Of a DNA stretch of 64,000 bases, positions 40,574-52,111 are shown in pieces. The notes below the pieces were generated by a model. It did no database searches. It was given only the letters and a program-made list of their open reading frames with translations, and was not told the DNA's origin. Position 1 is the stretch's first letter; each line of letters starts with the position of its first letter. This stretch comes from Nymphaea colorata (lineage: Eukaryota; Streptophyta; Magnoliopsida; Nymphaeales; Nymphaeaceae): contig NC_045138.2 in NCBI RefSeq assembly GCF_008831285.2, positions 15,533,934 to 15,597,933 on the forward strand. Direction: 5' to 3'. Made by a program: the position numbers and the translations under genes.

Positions 40574-40763
40574 GTGATCACCAAGGGCGGAGGGGGGGCA
40601 CCTAGGTCATAGCCCCACTCCAGCAAACTGAAAAAAAAAATACATTGAAAAAATTGAAATGTTTTTAGTTGTTCATTGTTTGAATTCGTGTTCAGTTTTG
40701 TTCCACCCGAATCCTCTTTAGTCGCCCATGAAAAAAATCTTGGCTTCGCTCCTTCGTGATCAC
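40574..40763. mobile_element. hAT-type MITE, 174 bp, with 8-bp target-site duplication
   Basis: The element spans 40582-40755 and is bounded by perfect GTGATCAC duplications (40574-40581 and 40756-40763). Ends: CAAGGGCGGAG on the left and, reverse-complemented, GAAGGAGCGAAGCCA on the right, imperfect inverted repeats related to the CAGTGGCGGAGCC end of plant hAT elements. The interior is non-coding, so it depends on a transposase supplied from elsewhere. Confidence 0.82.
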
Positions 40764-42359
40764 ATGATATTCAGCTTTTCACATATTGTTTTGACTTTCT
40801 CTCTCTAGACACACATATCTAGACATTTAAAATGAGCTTTTAGGAGAGTCAACCTCAACTTGTTCAGCCTCTTTATATCTTGTGTCATTTATGCGTCAGC
40901 TTCCCGTTGTAGGGTCACATGGTCACAACAAGAGTCCATATAAAACTTCTCACAAAAATGACAAAATGGCGTTGTAAGGTTCTTGTGTGGTCCATTGAGA
41001 AAAAAGACAATAAATCATAATTGATAACCATGCTTTTTCTTCTATTGCGTAACTTCTGTGAACTCTTTGCGTGCTGCAAGTTTGGATGGATTGCTCTTCC
41101 CTTGAACAATTAATATCAGAAAAGACGTTTAAAAAAGTCTTCAAGATGGATGGTTCTCATGGTATTGAAGATTTCGGACACGATTATTTTTTACATCTGA
41201 AGTTACACACAGACTGCAGCCTAAAGTTTAATCGACTTTTTATATCGTGTTTGGTTGGGAGCGTTGATGCGTTAACTAATCTATTACTTATATAAGTTCC
41301 GTTTCTCGGTATGCCCGCTTGTGATTTGCGCGACGCTCAGTGCAGGGATGAACATGACTTCCGTGGGTCCGCACGTCCACTTCTTGTCGCGCGTTATTTT
41401 GGCGTTTTTTTCGGCCTATCGTTTTCAAACGTGACATTACAACTGCCTTTTCTTTTTTGTTTCTTTCTTATCCTTTTGGCGTTCCGTAAATCTTTAAAAA
41501 TATAATTTAGTAATAAAAGGGTAGTTTAGGCTTTATATAATTGCTGGTAAAATATATATATATATATAGTTCAGTTCAAGCCTTCATTTAATAGCTTTCA
41601 TGAAAGGACATACTTTTTACAAAGGGATTTTGCTTTTCCAAAATTATCAACAAAAGGTAAACTCAAAGAATAGATGAATTCGAAAACTTGGTTTTATTAA
41701 AACTAAGTTTTTCAATGAGTTTTGAAAACTTAGTCATTTGTTTAGGCGACATACGCATGAACAAACTAAGAAGGATCAGGTTTTTCACTCTCTTTTACAA
41801 AACCATGTCTTCTCAAGACAGATTTTTCCGCGAATCCAATTTTGATTTTAGAAGCAAAATATAAAGTTTTGTGTTCGGAATCTGGTTTTGAGTTGTCATC
41901 CAAAGCCTCTTTTTTTTTTTTTGTAGAAATTGGACTTTGTTTCAAATTTGAATTTTTAATCAATTTTTCAAACTTGGTGTGTGGGTTCCGGTGATACATC
42001 CAAAACAACGTTCTTTTGTGAAAAAAAAAAAATTGCGTCAATCTGGATTTTTTGACCGCCATCAAACACGACTAAAGCGGTCTCTTAAGACTTCAGAGGT
42101 TCCTTTTCTAAATTAAAAAAAAAAATAAGCCCTTAAATGAAAATTTTCAAAATTATGATAGAAAATAAATATTGCCTTTAATTTGCTGATGCACCATGCC
42201 AAGACTGCCAACGAAGATGCCTTTTTGACCTAATGCTTCCAACAAATGCTTTCATTGAAGAGAACCCATGCAGCCAGCAACTTGCATGGCTCCATTCCCT
42301 AATCCATTGAATTATTGTCTCCAAATTCAAAGGACCAAATTCAACTTCCCATGCTCAAA

Positions 42360-42435
42360 CGGGTCAGTTTGGGGCACATTATGAGGCGCATCTCTAGTTC
42401 GACTCCCAGATAACTATGTTTTTGTTTCTTAAGAA
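42360..42435 (+). mobile_element. Possible tRNA-derived SINE fragment
   Basis: GGGTCAGTTTGGGG resembles an A box in a D-arm context, and about 25 bases later TAGTTCGACTCCC resembles a B box. The piece does not fold as a full tRNA by inspection, so a SINE head or chance match is likelier than a tRNA gene. Confidence 0.25.
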
Positions 42436-43261
42436 AGGTGTGTTTTACGTGCAAGTTGATGCTCGCGAAGATCTCGTCGCTATTTGTTACCAACACAACT
42501 TTGGATCTTGGCAAAAGAGGAAGGATGAAGCTTTGGCTCTCGCCTCAGTGGTGGTATGGTATTAATCGTTTTGCTTCACTATACATAGCAATCTATGAGC
42601 TCGATCCGAATGACTTCATTCATTGCACCTACTTTTCAAGAAGGAAAGGAAAATGAAAACGAAGAACCAGTTTTGAACCGTTCTCTAGATACCACCCATC
42701 CAAATCAGCATAATTGAGCTTGTAAGCCAGTTGACACCGACCCACACCCAACCTGATTGAACTTAACAGCAACAACGGTTCAATCTTAACCAAAAATGGA
42801 GCAATCACCTTCATACAACTTGCCTATCTTCTTAATTATATCCCCAACTCAAAAGGAGAAGATAAAGCACATGACATATCTACGAAGCTTGACGTGGTAA
42901 CGTAAATAAAACTTAAAAACCTTGCACGTCCTGCACTCATCCTTTGCCTTTGAAAACGAAAAAAAGGGCTTATAGATTTATTTCTAAAATAATCTTTATA
43001 TAAATTATTTTTCACAAATAAATTAATAAATATATAAATGAATCTAGAAGAAAAACTTACACGATGGCTTCGGTTGTTGGTGCATTAATATGACTGACGG
43101 GGTAAGCATTTGACTCACGTTGTTTTCATTTCCAGTCACACGGCTAGAAAGTCAAAACAGGTAGTGGCGGTTTCGTAATTTTAGGAACACGCATTGAGGG
43201 TGTTTTCGTCACACACGGGGAGCCCCACCGTCTCCCTGCCGGAAGAGTGTTTCGGTGTTTG

Positions 43262-43270
43262 CATATAATA
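43262..43270 (+). promoter_or_regulatory. Candidate TATA box of the F-box gene
   Basis: CATATAATA lies 84 bases before the ATG at 43354, with a GA-rich leader (43301-43353) between them. Position and composition suit a core promoter. Confidence 0.35.
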
Positions 43271-43353
43271 TTGCTTCCGTTTGAATTCGAAGCCAAGACG
43301 CAAGAAGAGAAACGAGGAAAAGAAAGAGAAGGGGAGAGAGAGAGAGGGAGGCG

Positions 43354-44382
43354 ATGGAGGTAGCGTCGACGCCGGAGAGGGAGGCGGCGGTCACAATTTC
43401 CGGCCTTCATCCTGACCTTCTCAAGCACATCCTCCACCTACTGGACGGCGCAGCCCTGGCCGCCATCGGCTCCACGGCCACCGAGTTCCGCGACGCGTCC
43501 GGCGACCAGATGCTCTGGCGGCGGCTCGTCAACGAATCGTGGCCGGCGACATCAGAGACGGAGCTTCACCGCCTAATCGCATCCACTCCTGGCGGTTTCC
43601 GCGCGTTTTACGCCGACTCATGCCCGCTCGTCTCCGCTGACTCTGTGCTTCCGGCGCCGGAAGGTCCGCAGCCGTCGCCGGTCGACCTGGTCTCCATCGT
43701 AGACGTTCGCCATCGCGGACGGATAATCTTCTCCAAGGTGCTTTACGGCGTCCCGCTCCCGGAGTCGGGGGAGGACCCGCAGCGAGTGGAGGATTGGTTT
43801 CTGGACTCGCCGTTCCGGATAGACGCCCTGGACACAAAGGACGACCCGCCCGTGATTTCCGTCGCCGGCGGCGACTGCACCGGCGACGAAGTGCGACGGC
43901 GACTCGCGGAGGACGTCCAGATGAGCTGGATCGTTTTGGACTTGACACGTGGCAGGGCGGTTAACTTGACGAGCTGGACGCCCCTGGAGGTGGAGCGCTA
44001 CTGGTATTCGGACCTGGAGTACCAGATAAAATTCGGGACGGTTTTACCCCTGGAAAGGGAATGTATCTACTGCGCGGTGTCGGTCAGGTGCGGCGGGTGC
44101 GAGGAAGGGGAGCTGAAGGTGAGGGAGATCGCGATGACGATGGAGGACGTTGAGGGAAGGAATTTGCTGGGAAGGGAGAGTATGGACATTTTCGGGAGGG
44201 CCCTGGGGAGCGTGAGGCGGAAAGGCGAAGAGGTGCTCAAAAGAAAATACGCGGAGTTCCTGAGGACAAGATCGGAAAACAAGGAGAGGAAAGCCAAGCG
44301 GGACAAGCGGATCGACATGGCGTGCGTGCTCTCGGGCGTTTCCGCTTTCGTCGCCTTCTGCGCCTTTATGATCATCCGATGA
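43354..44382 (+). CDS. F-box protein, single exon, C-terminal membrane anchor
   Basis: 342-aa F-box protein without introns. The F-box is at about residues 15-63 (ISGLHPDLLKHILHLLDGAA ... MLWRRLVNESWP), the part that binds SKP1 in SCF ubiquitin ligases. The rest matches the plant F-box subgroup of Arabidopsis At2g27310/At2g36090 by layout: a central DLVSIVDVRHRGRIIFSK block, a W(I)VLDLTRGRAVNLTSW region, a CxxC-like RCGGCEEGELKVREI stretch, and a basic linker before a hydrophobic C-terminal segment (about 322-341), suggesting tail anchoring. Substrates are unknown. The start follows a GA-rich leader and no upstream in-frame ATG exists. Codon use is very GC-rich compared with flanking DNA. Antisense open frames over this exon are shadows. 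Confidence 0.93.
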   Translation: MEVASTPEREAAVTISGLHPDLLKHILHLLDGAALAAIGSTATEFRDASGDQMLWRRLVNESWPATSETELHRLIASTPGGFRAFYADSCPLVSADSVLPAPEGPQPSPVDLVSIVDVRHRGRIIFSKVLYGVPLPESGEDPQRVEDWFLDSPFRIDALDTKDDPPVISVAGGDCTGDEVRRRLAEDVQMSWIVLDLTRGRAVNLTSWTPLEVERYWYSDLEYQIKFGTVLPLERECIYCAVSVRCGGCEEGELKVREIAMTMEDVEGRNLLGRESMDIFGRALGSVRRKGEEVLKRKYAEFLRTRSENKERKAKRDKRIDMACVLSGVSAFVAFCAFMIIR

Positions 44383-44390
44383 CTGTAATT

Positions 44391-44410
44391 CCCCCACCCC
44401 CCCCCCCCCC
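44391..44410. repeat. Poly-C tract just after the F-box stop
   Basis: A C run broken by one A begins 8 bases after the stop codon (TGA at 44380-44382), within the presumed 3' UTR. Confidence 0.9.
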
Positions 44411-45039
44411 ATAAACTTTTCATCTTTTAGATTCTTTTAGAACAAGATATTTATCACGAATTATTGCATTATACAAGGTGATAATTAAATGTATAGAATT
44501 CATGTTACTGCAATTCATACGAGGGCATTAATGGGAATTGTTATCCTGGCTTATCCTTCCTTCTTTCTTCCCCAGCTACTTTTCTGAGCGGGACCTGCCA
44601 CCTGATTCCGCTGGTTTTACGAGTTCTAAGTTCACCAGTTTAATCCTAAATTTCCGACGAACCTACCTTGCCCATAACCACTTCTTAATGAAGGTGAGAG
44701 AGACATTAAGTGTTTCACCAACCAGAAATCTACCGATATGTAGTCGGTAATTGCGGGTTCCTCCTCCACCTAAACAGAACCCATCATCGGCCAATGGTGA
44801 TTTGTGAAAGAAAAAAGATCATGAATGAGGTGTCACTGCATGCCCTTGGTTGAATAAGATAGCCGAACCGATGCATATGTATCATCTGCGTTTTATATTT
44901 CCGTTGCGGAATCAAGTCAGACGGAGTTGGTAGCTGATCAAAAGCAAAGTAGGACGGCAGGCATGTTTCCGACTCGGTTAGTAGGTCATATTCAATATTT
45001 TGTAGCTACGCTGCAATTGATGACGACGGGGTTCACTCA

Positions 45040-45053
45040 TATATATATATATA

Positions 45054-45129
<76 letters not shown>
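45040..45129. repeat. Compound (AT)n-(CT)n microsatellite
   Basis: A short AT run, a six-base linker, then about 73 bases of uninterrupted CT. Confidence 0.95.
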
Positions 45130-45130
<1 letters not shown>

Positions 45131-46962
45131 GATGGAATAATTTCTTAGACGCATTATTATGCCCCAAAGTATTATATAATTTGTATTGGGGCACTTCTTT
45201 AAAATTTGATCATATGCATCGACATTTTTAAGTTTTTGATCATCTAAAAGCGTGTTGATCACAAACGACGCACATGGAGACGGATCTTAGAATGAAATAA
45301 ATATCCGCAGTTCTTTCAAAATTCGAACTTTACCTGATAAACTTTTGATAAAGTGGGTTGTGAAAGGGTTTCCGCAACACATGCGTACTGACATTTAATT
45401 TTCAGAAACAAACAGATATGCTCGGCAATGGCCTTGGGAAGGGGAATAGTTTTTTGTTCTCGACGTAGAGAACAGCTGACGCCTCTATTAGGTCATTTCA
45501 TGTCTTTTCGAAAATTTATCATACCGTATAAACGAAAACCATTAAATTTTATTTTTAAAATATTATAAGAAAGTGGATCTAATTGTTCTAGGATCTCAAA
45601 AGAAGAGTTGGTACATATATATTGTGTTTTCGAAATTTTGAAGCAGTTCATCTGGATGCGCGAACAACATAAATCTGAAAAAAAAAAAAAAATCCCACGC
45701 ATCCCAATGAACCGGTAAAAAAAAAAATAGTTCCATTGGTTTTATACTATCGGATCGCGTACGGTTAAAAATTTGAAAAAAGAAAGGCACTTGAGATGAA
45801 GATGAATTTTAAAATGAAATGCATCCAATTAATTAGTTAGATGAAAGGTCGCCATTTAAATGGGACCAGACTTGCATGGAGTGAGATGCAATTCCGAGTT
45901 CAACTTTAATTGTAATCCATTTTATTATTGACTTGGAACAGTGAACAGTAATAATGTACATAAGAAGTTTAAGATATATATTATACATGTGTAAGCCACA
46001 TAAATAAGTCTTTATATGCATCATTGTCATCTCCAAGATAAGGATTGAGATGCCACCCAAATATCATATTGATTTTTATTTCTTGTCGGTGCGGTTTGTG
46101 GAATATATATATATATATTTTTAAATAAAAAATTATGCCAAAACAACTATTAGTTATATGGACCACAAACTATGCAGGAATACGTGGATCATTATCAAGT
46201 AAATCAAGCCCATGTATTTGACTTCATTTAATTCTTAAGATATTTTTCGATGTATTTTACAGTCTCATGTATCAAACCATATATTTTTATATATGTTAAT
46301 AAACTTTTTCAATAAGGTGCTAGATTTAAACATTCAATTCAGATATTTATCATGTTTCTATTTACACAAGATTTAATTTGGATTTGGATATCTGATGAAT
46401 TTGGTATGAAATATCCTATTTCAACATGGGTGTGTGGTCCATGAGGCGTCCGCCTTATTGGCTGGTCAAAGCCATTGTTGGCAAACTGACCAAGTCAACG
46501 CGCATTCATTGGCTCAGATTGCGCACACTTCCCGAACTTATATAAACAAGTAGTCCAGTAAGTTGCACGGAACCAAACCCAGCCGAGTCAACGGTTTTCA
46601 CTCTGAAGAAGTCAGCCCACTAGCTCAAGTCGCTGTTGTTTTTTCATTGGCACGATCTGGGTTAAGCTAATTGCCTATCAGTTGCATGGTCAGCTTTAAT
46701 TTCTTCTTACACTTTCTATATATAATATGTTCATAGTGCAGAGAACACTAATTCCGATGCTGCATAACTAGATCCAGATTCGGGTTGGGGATCTAAAAAC
46801 TGTATCCGGCCCATCGAATAAGTCATCCGAACCATTGTCATTCAAATTCCATCAAAAATTTAATCAGCTTTTTATTTACTAATTACTCTTATTGCTTCCA
46901 TTTTTCCTTCTAGTGAATCAAATTAATGTCATTGGTGCTTTTAGCAATAGTTTTCATAAACC

Positions 46963-46967
<5 letters not shown>

Positions 46968-46998
<31 letters not shown>
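46968..46998. repeat. (TA)n microsatellite
   Basis: About 30 bases of TA repeat. Confidence 0.9.
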
Positions 46999-47001
<3 letters not shown>

Positions 47002-47285
47002 ACAATATATCCAAAACCGAAAGTTTTGTACCTGATCTTCAAGGCCTATACCTGTCGAGATTGGCACCTACAGGAATCAAACTGACAACTGACTAATTAC
47101 CGGTTGGTTTGACTGACAGTCTAAAACCCTAAAGCTAGTACCTTCGCCGGCACAACCTACACTTGCTTTGACATACGAGAGGTTGATGTGCCAACAGAAA
47201 TCAAACCAGCAGCTGACCTCTTACCAGCCACTGACTCAGACCAATTATGGTTAAACATTTTAGAGTAAACTTTAATATTTACAAC

Positions 47286-47484
47286 GTTATGACCAGTGGC
47301 TGAGCCACATATAAGCTGGTCTGGGCAGTTGCCCACACCAGCTTCTCAAAATTTTTTTTTTCAGTTTTACATCAAGATTGTTTAATATTTAATTTGCTAT
47401 ACATATAAATACTCCTTTTAAGTATAAAAACCTCTGAATCAGTGCCCTTTTAAAAAAAAAAACTGGCTTCGCGCTGGTTATGAC
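47286..47484. mobile_element. hAT-type MITE, 183 bp, with perfect 8-bp target-site duplication
   Basis: The element spans 47294-47476 and is flanked by GTTATGAC on both sides (47286-47293 and 47477-47484). The left end is CAGTGGCTGAGCCA; the right end, reverse-complemented, is CAGCGCGAAGCCA. Length, TIR sequence and 8-bp duplication fit a non-autonomous hAT element. It shares its terminal motif with the elements at 40582, 11811 and 4152. Confidence 0.88.
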
Positions 47485-47818
47485 ATGCTTAGCAAAAGCT
47501 GTGGTCTTAAGCAGAAAAGAAAAAAACATGCTGGTAGTATTGAGCTAAATTCATGGAGCCATGCTGTTCTCGAGAGCGCGTAGTTCTCGGAGGCAACCTT
47601 GAGACTGTTCTACAAACACGGCATATGAATGGGCCTGGAATTGAAGCAAACTCTTTGTGGGGTCTTCTTTTTCTGGACATATGATAGAAACCATTATTAT
47701 CAAAAATTAAACTCTTACATTTATGATATGGTCCTATAAACTTACTTTTTTTCCTTTTTCTTCCTTTTCAATTAAGAAAATTTGCAATTAAGGACATGTT
47801 TTTTTAGTATAATTTTGA

Positions 47819-48231
47819 AATGGTGTAACTTTTTTGTGGCAAGACACACTTCTTTTGTTCTTTGATCTTAACAGCAGAACTTTAAATCACAAAAAGTATC
47901 TCTTTTCTAACACGTTATCGTGTCCTTTCGATACAAAATGATTTGTTTTCGTTGGGAATCATGCGTCCCCAGAATCATGCAAAAATTGTATACAGTTCTT
48001 CAGGAGCTCTTTGCGTCGGCTTAACAAACAGAACTTTGAATCATAAAGAGTGTATCTTCTCTAGCCGTTTTCATGTCTTTTCCATATGGAAAATGTTTTT
48101 ATTTTTCTTACAAAATATACCTTTCTAGAATTGTAAAACTGTATACAGTTCGTCAAATAACTTGAAAAACCAACCTGGCAATTTCGTGAATGGGCTTGGT
48201 TGAGGAGGGATTAGGTGCTGACAGGAAGGCA
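47819..48231 (+). repeat. Duplicated segment A, left copy
   Basis: About 410 bp matching the reverse complement of 51112-51542, which lies in intron 1 of the RRM gene. Identity is high enough that a 61-codon open frame (47943-48128) is conserved almost residue for residue in the other copy (51413-51228). It lacks an 11-bp stretch near 48222 that the right copy has. The conserved open frame has no recognised product and probably reflects recent duplication and not selection. Confidence 0.88.
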
Positions 48232-48283
48232 AAAACCAATATCGCAGGTACATCAGTGAGAGCGCCCTTCCTCATCCAGTCAA

Positions 48284-48534
48284 TACCAACGACGCTGTCC
48301 AATCGAAGCACACGCCAATGGCGGCGGTACTGCGAACAGTCGGACGTCTCCTTCGAAACCCATCTCCGTTTAATGCTGCCCATCGTCGCCAACTGCCTCT
48401 GCGGCTCAGTTTCGACAGAGGGGTTGCCTCCAAGGTATTCGTTGGAGGTATTCCATTCTCCTGTTCGTTATTTTTCATTTGCTTTACAGGCACGCTGTGG
48501 TCGATCTGCTTTCGTTTACATGGAATATGCTGTT
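48284..48534 (+). pseudogene. Duplicated segment B: broken copy of RRM gene exon 1
   Basis: About 250 bp matching the reverse complement of 51895-52145, covering the 5' leader, the first coding exon and the start of intron 1 of the RRM gene. The copied exon (48318-48447) encodes the same organellar presequence and the start of the RRM (SKVFVGG) with two residue differences, and keeps its GT donor. No exons 2-4 follow on this strand. Joining the donor to the next AG (48552) would give a stop within two codons. It is therefore a truncated duplicate, not a gene. Confidence 0.85.
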
Positions 48535-48552
48535 TTTCCCTTCTTGCTGCAG

Positions 48553-48676
48553 CTTGGTAACGAAAGCTCAAAGCTATGGCAAGAAAATTCTGATGCTAAT
48601 TAACGATGAGGAGTGGAGGCATGAGATGGAGGAGTTCTTTTTCATCAAACTTCGCACCAATGCTGATCATCACGAG
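48553..48676 (+). pseudogene. Exon-like open segment of unknown origin
   Basis: Directly after segment B, a pyrimidine-rich stretch ending CTTGCTGCAG precedes a 124-base segment open in one frame (41 codons, including INDEEWRHEMEEFFFIKL) and ending GAG before GTCAGG, a fair donor. It looks like an internal exon of another gene, but I do not recognise the protein and see no partner exons. Confidence 0.3.
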
Positions 48677-48996
48677 GTCAGGATACGAGCTTATAATTTC
48701 CAGATATCAAAAAGGTGGCCTGTGGCTGAGGCTGTCCATCTTTTTGTATAGATTATCCGAGAAATCGTTCTGTAAATTTTGGGACATCCCGGAAGGCGAT
48801 TGGGACCCTTTCAATGAACCAGTGGGGATGGATTAGGGACCTTTCGGGTCCCAATTTTTGTCTGTGTATCCTTTGTCCCCGTCTCATGTCTTGTGAAACA
48901 CGAGGTGCAGATGGCAAAGGATAGGTAACTTCTCTGCCACCTATTAACAACTGAAGGTCCACGCGATTATCTATGGCCAACTTCAGAGCATGTGCA

Positions 48997-49016
48997 GAGA
49001 GAGAGAGAGAGAGAGA
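48997..49016. repeat. (GA)n microsatellite
   Basis: Short GA run between the duplicated segments and the 3' end of the RRM gene. Confidence 0.85.
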
Positions 49017-49204
49017 CATATCCAAAGCCCTATAATTCCTGCTACATATGAAAGACGAGCTTTGCTCAAAGCTCTTTTTCCCGGTAACAAGGAGAACCTC
49101 TAAGAACTGCGCCCAAATTATGAAACAATTCTAGTGGTAACAAAATCTAAGTTTTACAGTGCTATGAAAGGTTAACATCATTATGTCTCGATCTGAGGCC
49201 CACA

Positions 49205-52111
49205 TCAGTTGTTCCTCGTAGGTGGTCCTCGAGCTCTTGGCACAGAATCCTGAAACTGTGTCCTGGGTTTTGCATTATCTACAAATATCACTCTACCGTT
49301 CAAGATCTGTAAACAGAAAGACATCCAATCAGGTCCGTTTAATATCAGTAAGAATATATAATGAAGACTGAATTAGTCCTGCCTGGGTATTTTTATTCAA
49401 TGACAATGAAGCCTACTGAATTTTTTAAATTAGTAGAATTGGTGGCCCGGAAGGTATCATACTAGTTGTTTTGTGGTTGTCCCCTCATGTAAACCCACAA
49501 GGTATCCCTCATCCACCACTAAAAGGGTTTTCCTACTGTTCAGCATTAAGGCAAAGCACATGCGCAGGTATTGGGTCGCAGACCTCTTGAGGCCATGCAA
49601 TTAACAGTTGAGTCTTCCTCTTGAGCACGCAAAGCAAGCTCATTAATAGGCAGGCCACAAAATAACACCTTCTAAAGATCTTTTCAAAGACCGAACTGCT
49701 TAATCTGCAGATAAACCCCAGGTAAGCCGCCACTTTATGAGGGCAACACCATGAGAAAGCTCATAATGTAGAGTGGCAGTTAGACCTGGACAACCGCTCT
49801 ATCTCCAGCACAATGTCACAATCTGTCAAGCTTAGGCCTATGTTTGGGTGGGCTGGGCCAAGAGCAGCTGCAGGCAAGGGAGAAAGGTGCTAGAGCAGGC
49901 ATTTACCTTGCCATTCATTTCTTTTATGGCCTTTTCGGCTTCCTCTTCTGATGCAAATGTCACGAACCCGAAGCCTTTAGATCTTTCAGACACCTTGTCC
50001 ATAATTATAGAGGCTGCAATCAAACATGTTAGCTATGTAAAATCTGATAGTTTCAGAAGAACTTAATGAAGACAAGCACGACCTATGGGATATGAAAGTT
50101 CAGAGTTCCAATTGGGAAAAATTGATGAAAGCAAGCACCTTCTATAACCTGACCAAACGGTGCAAAAGCTCCAGCTAACAATTCCTCTGTTGTGTAAAAA
50201 GATAGTCCTGCAAAATATTCCAAGGGAGAAGACTAGAAACTGTAATGGCTTCTTAACTTCACTTAATTGAAGGGCGAAAAAACAGAAAAGCCTTGATTGC
50301 TGGCTTTCAACTGAAAACTCAAAGAAAAGTATCCCTAAACCATGACTGTCTTTGTGTTAATTCAAGAAGTCGGATGAACTTCGACAATGCTCGAACAGAG
50401 TAAGTCTTTTTAGTTGACATCACAAAGGCCTCATTGCAGTATTTTCAGGATAACTCATCCAAATGCAACGGTTTTTCAGGCAAACATGTGAATGGAAAAT
50501 ACACAACTTAAAAGAATCGGGATGGACTAAGTTACTAACTATCACAAAATGAGTAAAAAAAGTTGATTATCTTCGTCTCAACATTTTTGCATCCAGAAAA
50601 ACTTCATCTTCACCCTTATCTGCTCAATGTAACCACCTCTCCAGGAGAACCAACAGATTCCATCATACGCCCTATCAATGACCTGTCCTATCCCTCCAGT
50701 GTTGCGCTGCTCTAGAATTCACAATGCCTTCACAATGTCATTCAGAATCTATATGACACCTGCCTAGGCAAAATTGGGACATTAAGCTACTTTACTGTCT
50801 AGCATGCCAGGCCCCGTTTCTACTCATTTATGCACCGTTGCTAACAGTCGCTCAGGCCTCTATGAAGTCTCATCTTTAACGCCCTAGACTTCCTTAGAAA
50901 GCCCTGTAGCAGCATTAACATGTCCATTCACCTAAAGGAAGGAAACCCATAGAAGACCAGATAACCCGTGGCTTCATCAATTCCCTGTAGTAAAAGCACT
51001 AATTATATGTAAAAGGCCCCATACACGGGATGACTTAATCTCCACACAAACCACCAACATGCTAATACAATGCATCTTAACTGTTAGCTGGCCTAAGTAG
51101 TTGAACCAAGGCAGTGCCTTCCTGACAAGATCTTTCAGCACCTAATCCCTCCTCAACCAAGCCCATTCACGAAATTGCCAGGTTGGTTTTTCAAGTCATT
51201 TGACGAACTGTATACAGTTTTACAATTCTAGAAAGGTATATTTTGTAAGAAAAATAAAAACATTTTCCATATGGAAAAGACATGAAAACGGCTAGAGAAG
51301 ATACACTCTTTATGATTCAAAGTTCTGTTTGTTAAGCTGACGCAAAGAGCTCCTGAAGAACTGTATACAATTTTTGCATAATTCTGGGGACGTATGATTC
51401 CCAACGAAAACAAATCATTTTGTATCGAAAGGACACGATAACGTGTTAGAAAAGAGATACTTTTTGTTATTTAAAGTTCTGCTGTTAAGATCAAAGAACA
51501 AAAGAAGTGTGTCTTGCCACACAAAAAAAGTTACACCATTAACGGCCGGAATAAAGCTACAATCTTCACGCATTCTACATCAACCAACAAGAGCAACGTT
51601 GCCAAGATTGGAGACTTTAACTAAAGAAAGTACCAAGAACTAAAAGTGCCAAGAACTAACACTAGAAGTTCTGAAATTAACCATGTAGAAGACTTTTAAG
51701 AGATGACCACCTAAGAATTTCGAGAAAAAACACTCGTATTACTGGCTACGGACCGGAAAGAGAAGATGCTAGTGTGGATCAGGTAACTATCATTCTGTCG
51801 TGGAGAACCGATATCCTTCACCTTTTTAATCACCTCAACGGCTCAACCAGAAACCGAAGCTCATCGTTGGCACACTTAAAAATTCAAGTTAACAAACAGC
51901 ATACTCCATGTAAACGAAAGCAGATCGGCCACAGCGTGCCTGTAAAGCAAATGAAAAATAACGAACAGGAGAACGGAATACCTCCAACGAATACCTTGGA
52001 GGCAACCCCTCTGTCGAAACTGAGCTGCAGAGGCAGTTGGCGACGATGGGCAGCATTAAACGGAGATGGGTTTCGAAGGAGACGCCCGACTGCTCGCAGT
52101 ACCGCCGCCAT
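49205..52111 (-). CDS. Small organellar RRM RNA-binding protein, 4 exons
   Basis: 135-aa single-RRM protein, close in size and layout to plant small/glycine-rich organelle RNA-binding proteins (for example those annotated as small RNA-binding protein 11, chloroplastic). Exons: 52111-51982, 50207-50139, 50013-49907, 49306-49205; GT-AG introns, frame kept. Residues 1-37 are rich in Arg, Ala and Ser with few acids, as in a mitochondrial or plastid presequence. The RRM covers about 39-115: RNP2 is VFVGGL (40-45), RNP1 is KGFGFVTF (79-86), and the last strand is GRVIFVDNAKP. Such proteins bind RNA during organelle processing, editing or stress; the precise role is not known here. Intron 1 (1.77 kb) contains segment A of a duplication found again, inverted, at 47819. 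The ORF around the MAAVL start runs into intron 1. Confidence 0.93.
51112..51542 (-). repeat. Duplicated segment A, right copy (in intron 1 of the RRM gene)
   Basis: Reverse-complement match of 47819-48231, about 430 bp. It lies downstream of exon 1 in the direction of transcription. Confidence 0.88.

Larger units (their letters stand above)
44411..47285. other. Intergenic region, no recognised gene
   Basis: AT-rich, with a long (CT)n microsatellite (45057-45129) preceded by (AT)n, and TA runs at 46104-46120 and 46968-46998. Open frames are short and unrecognised. Confidence 0.6.

Noticed and set aside
42360-42435. tRNA gene
   Set aside because: A- and B-box-like phrases are present but no cloverleaf stems are evident; listed only as a possible SINE fragment.
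43529-44423. Three long minus-strand open frames opposite the F-box gene
   Set aside because: Shadows of a GC-rich coding exon; the plus frame has the F-box and a family-typical layout.
51228-51413. 61-codon frame conserved between the two A segments (47943-48128 and here)
   Set aside because: Conservation follows from the duplication itself; the peptide matches nothing and one copy lies in an intron.
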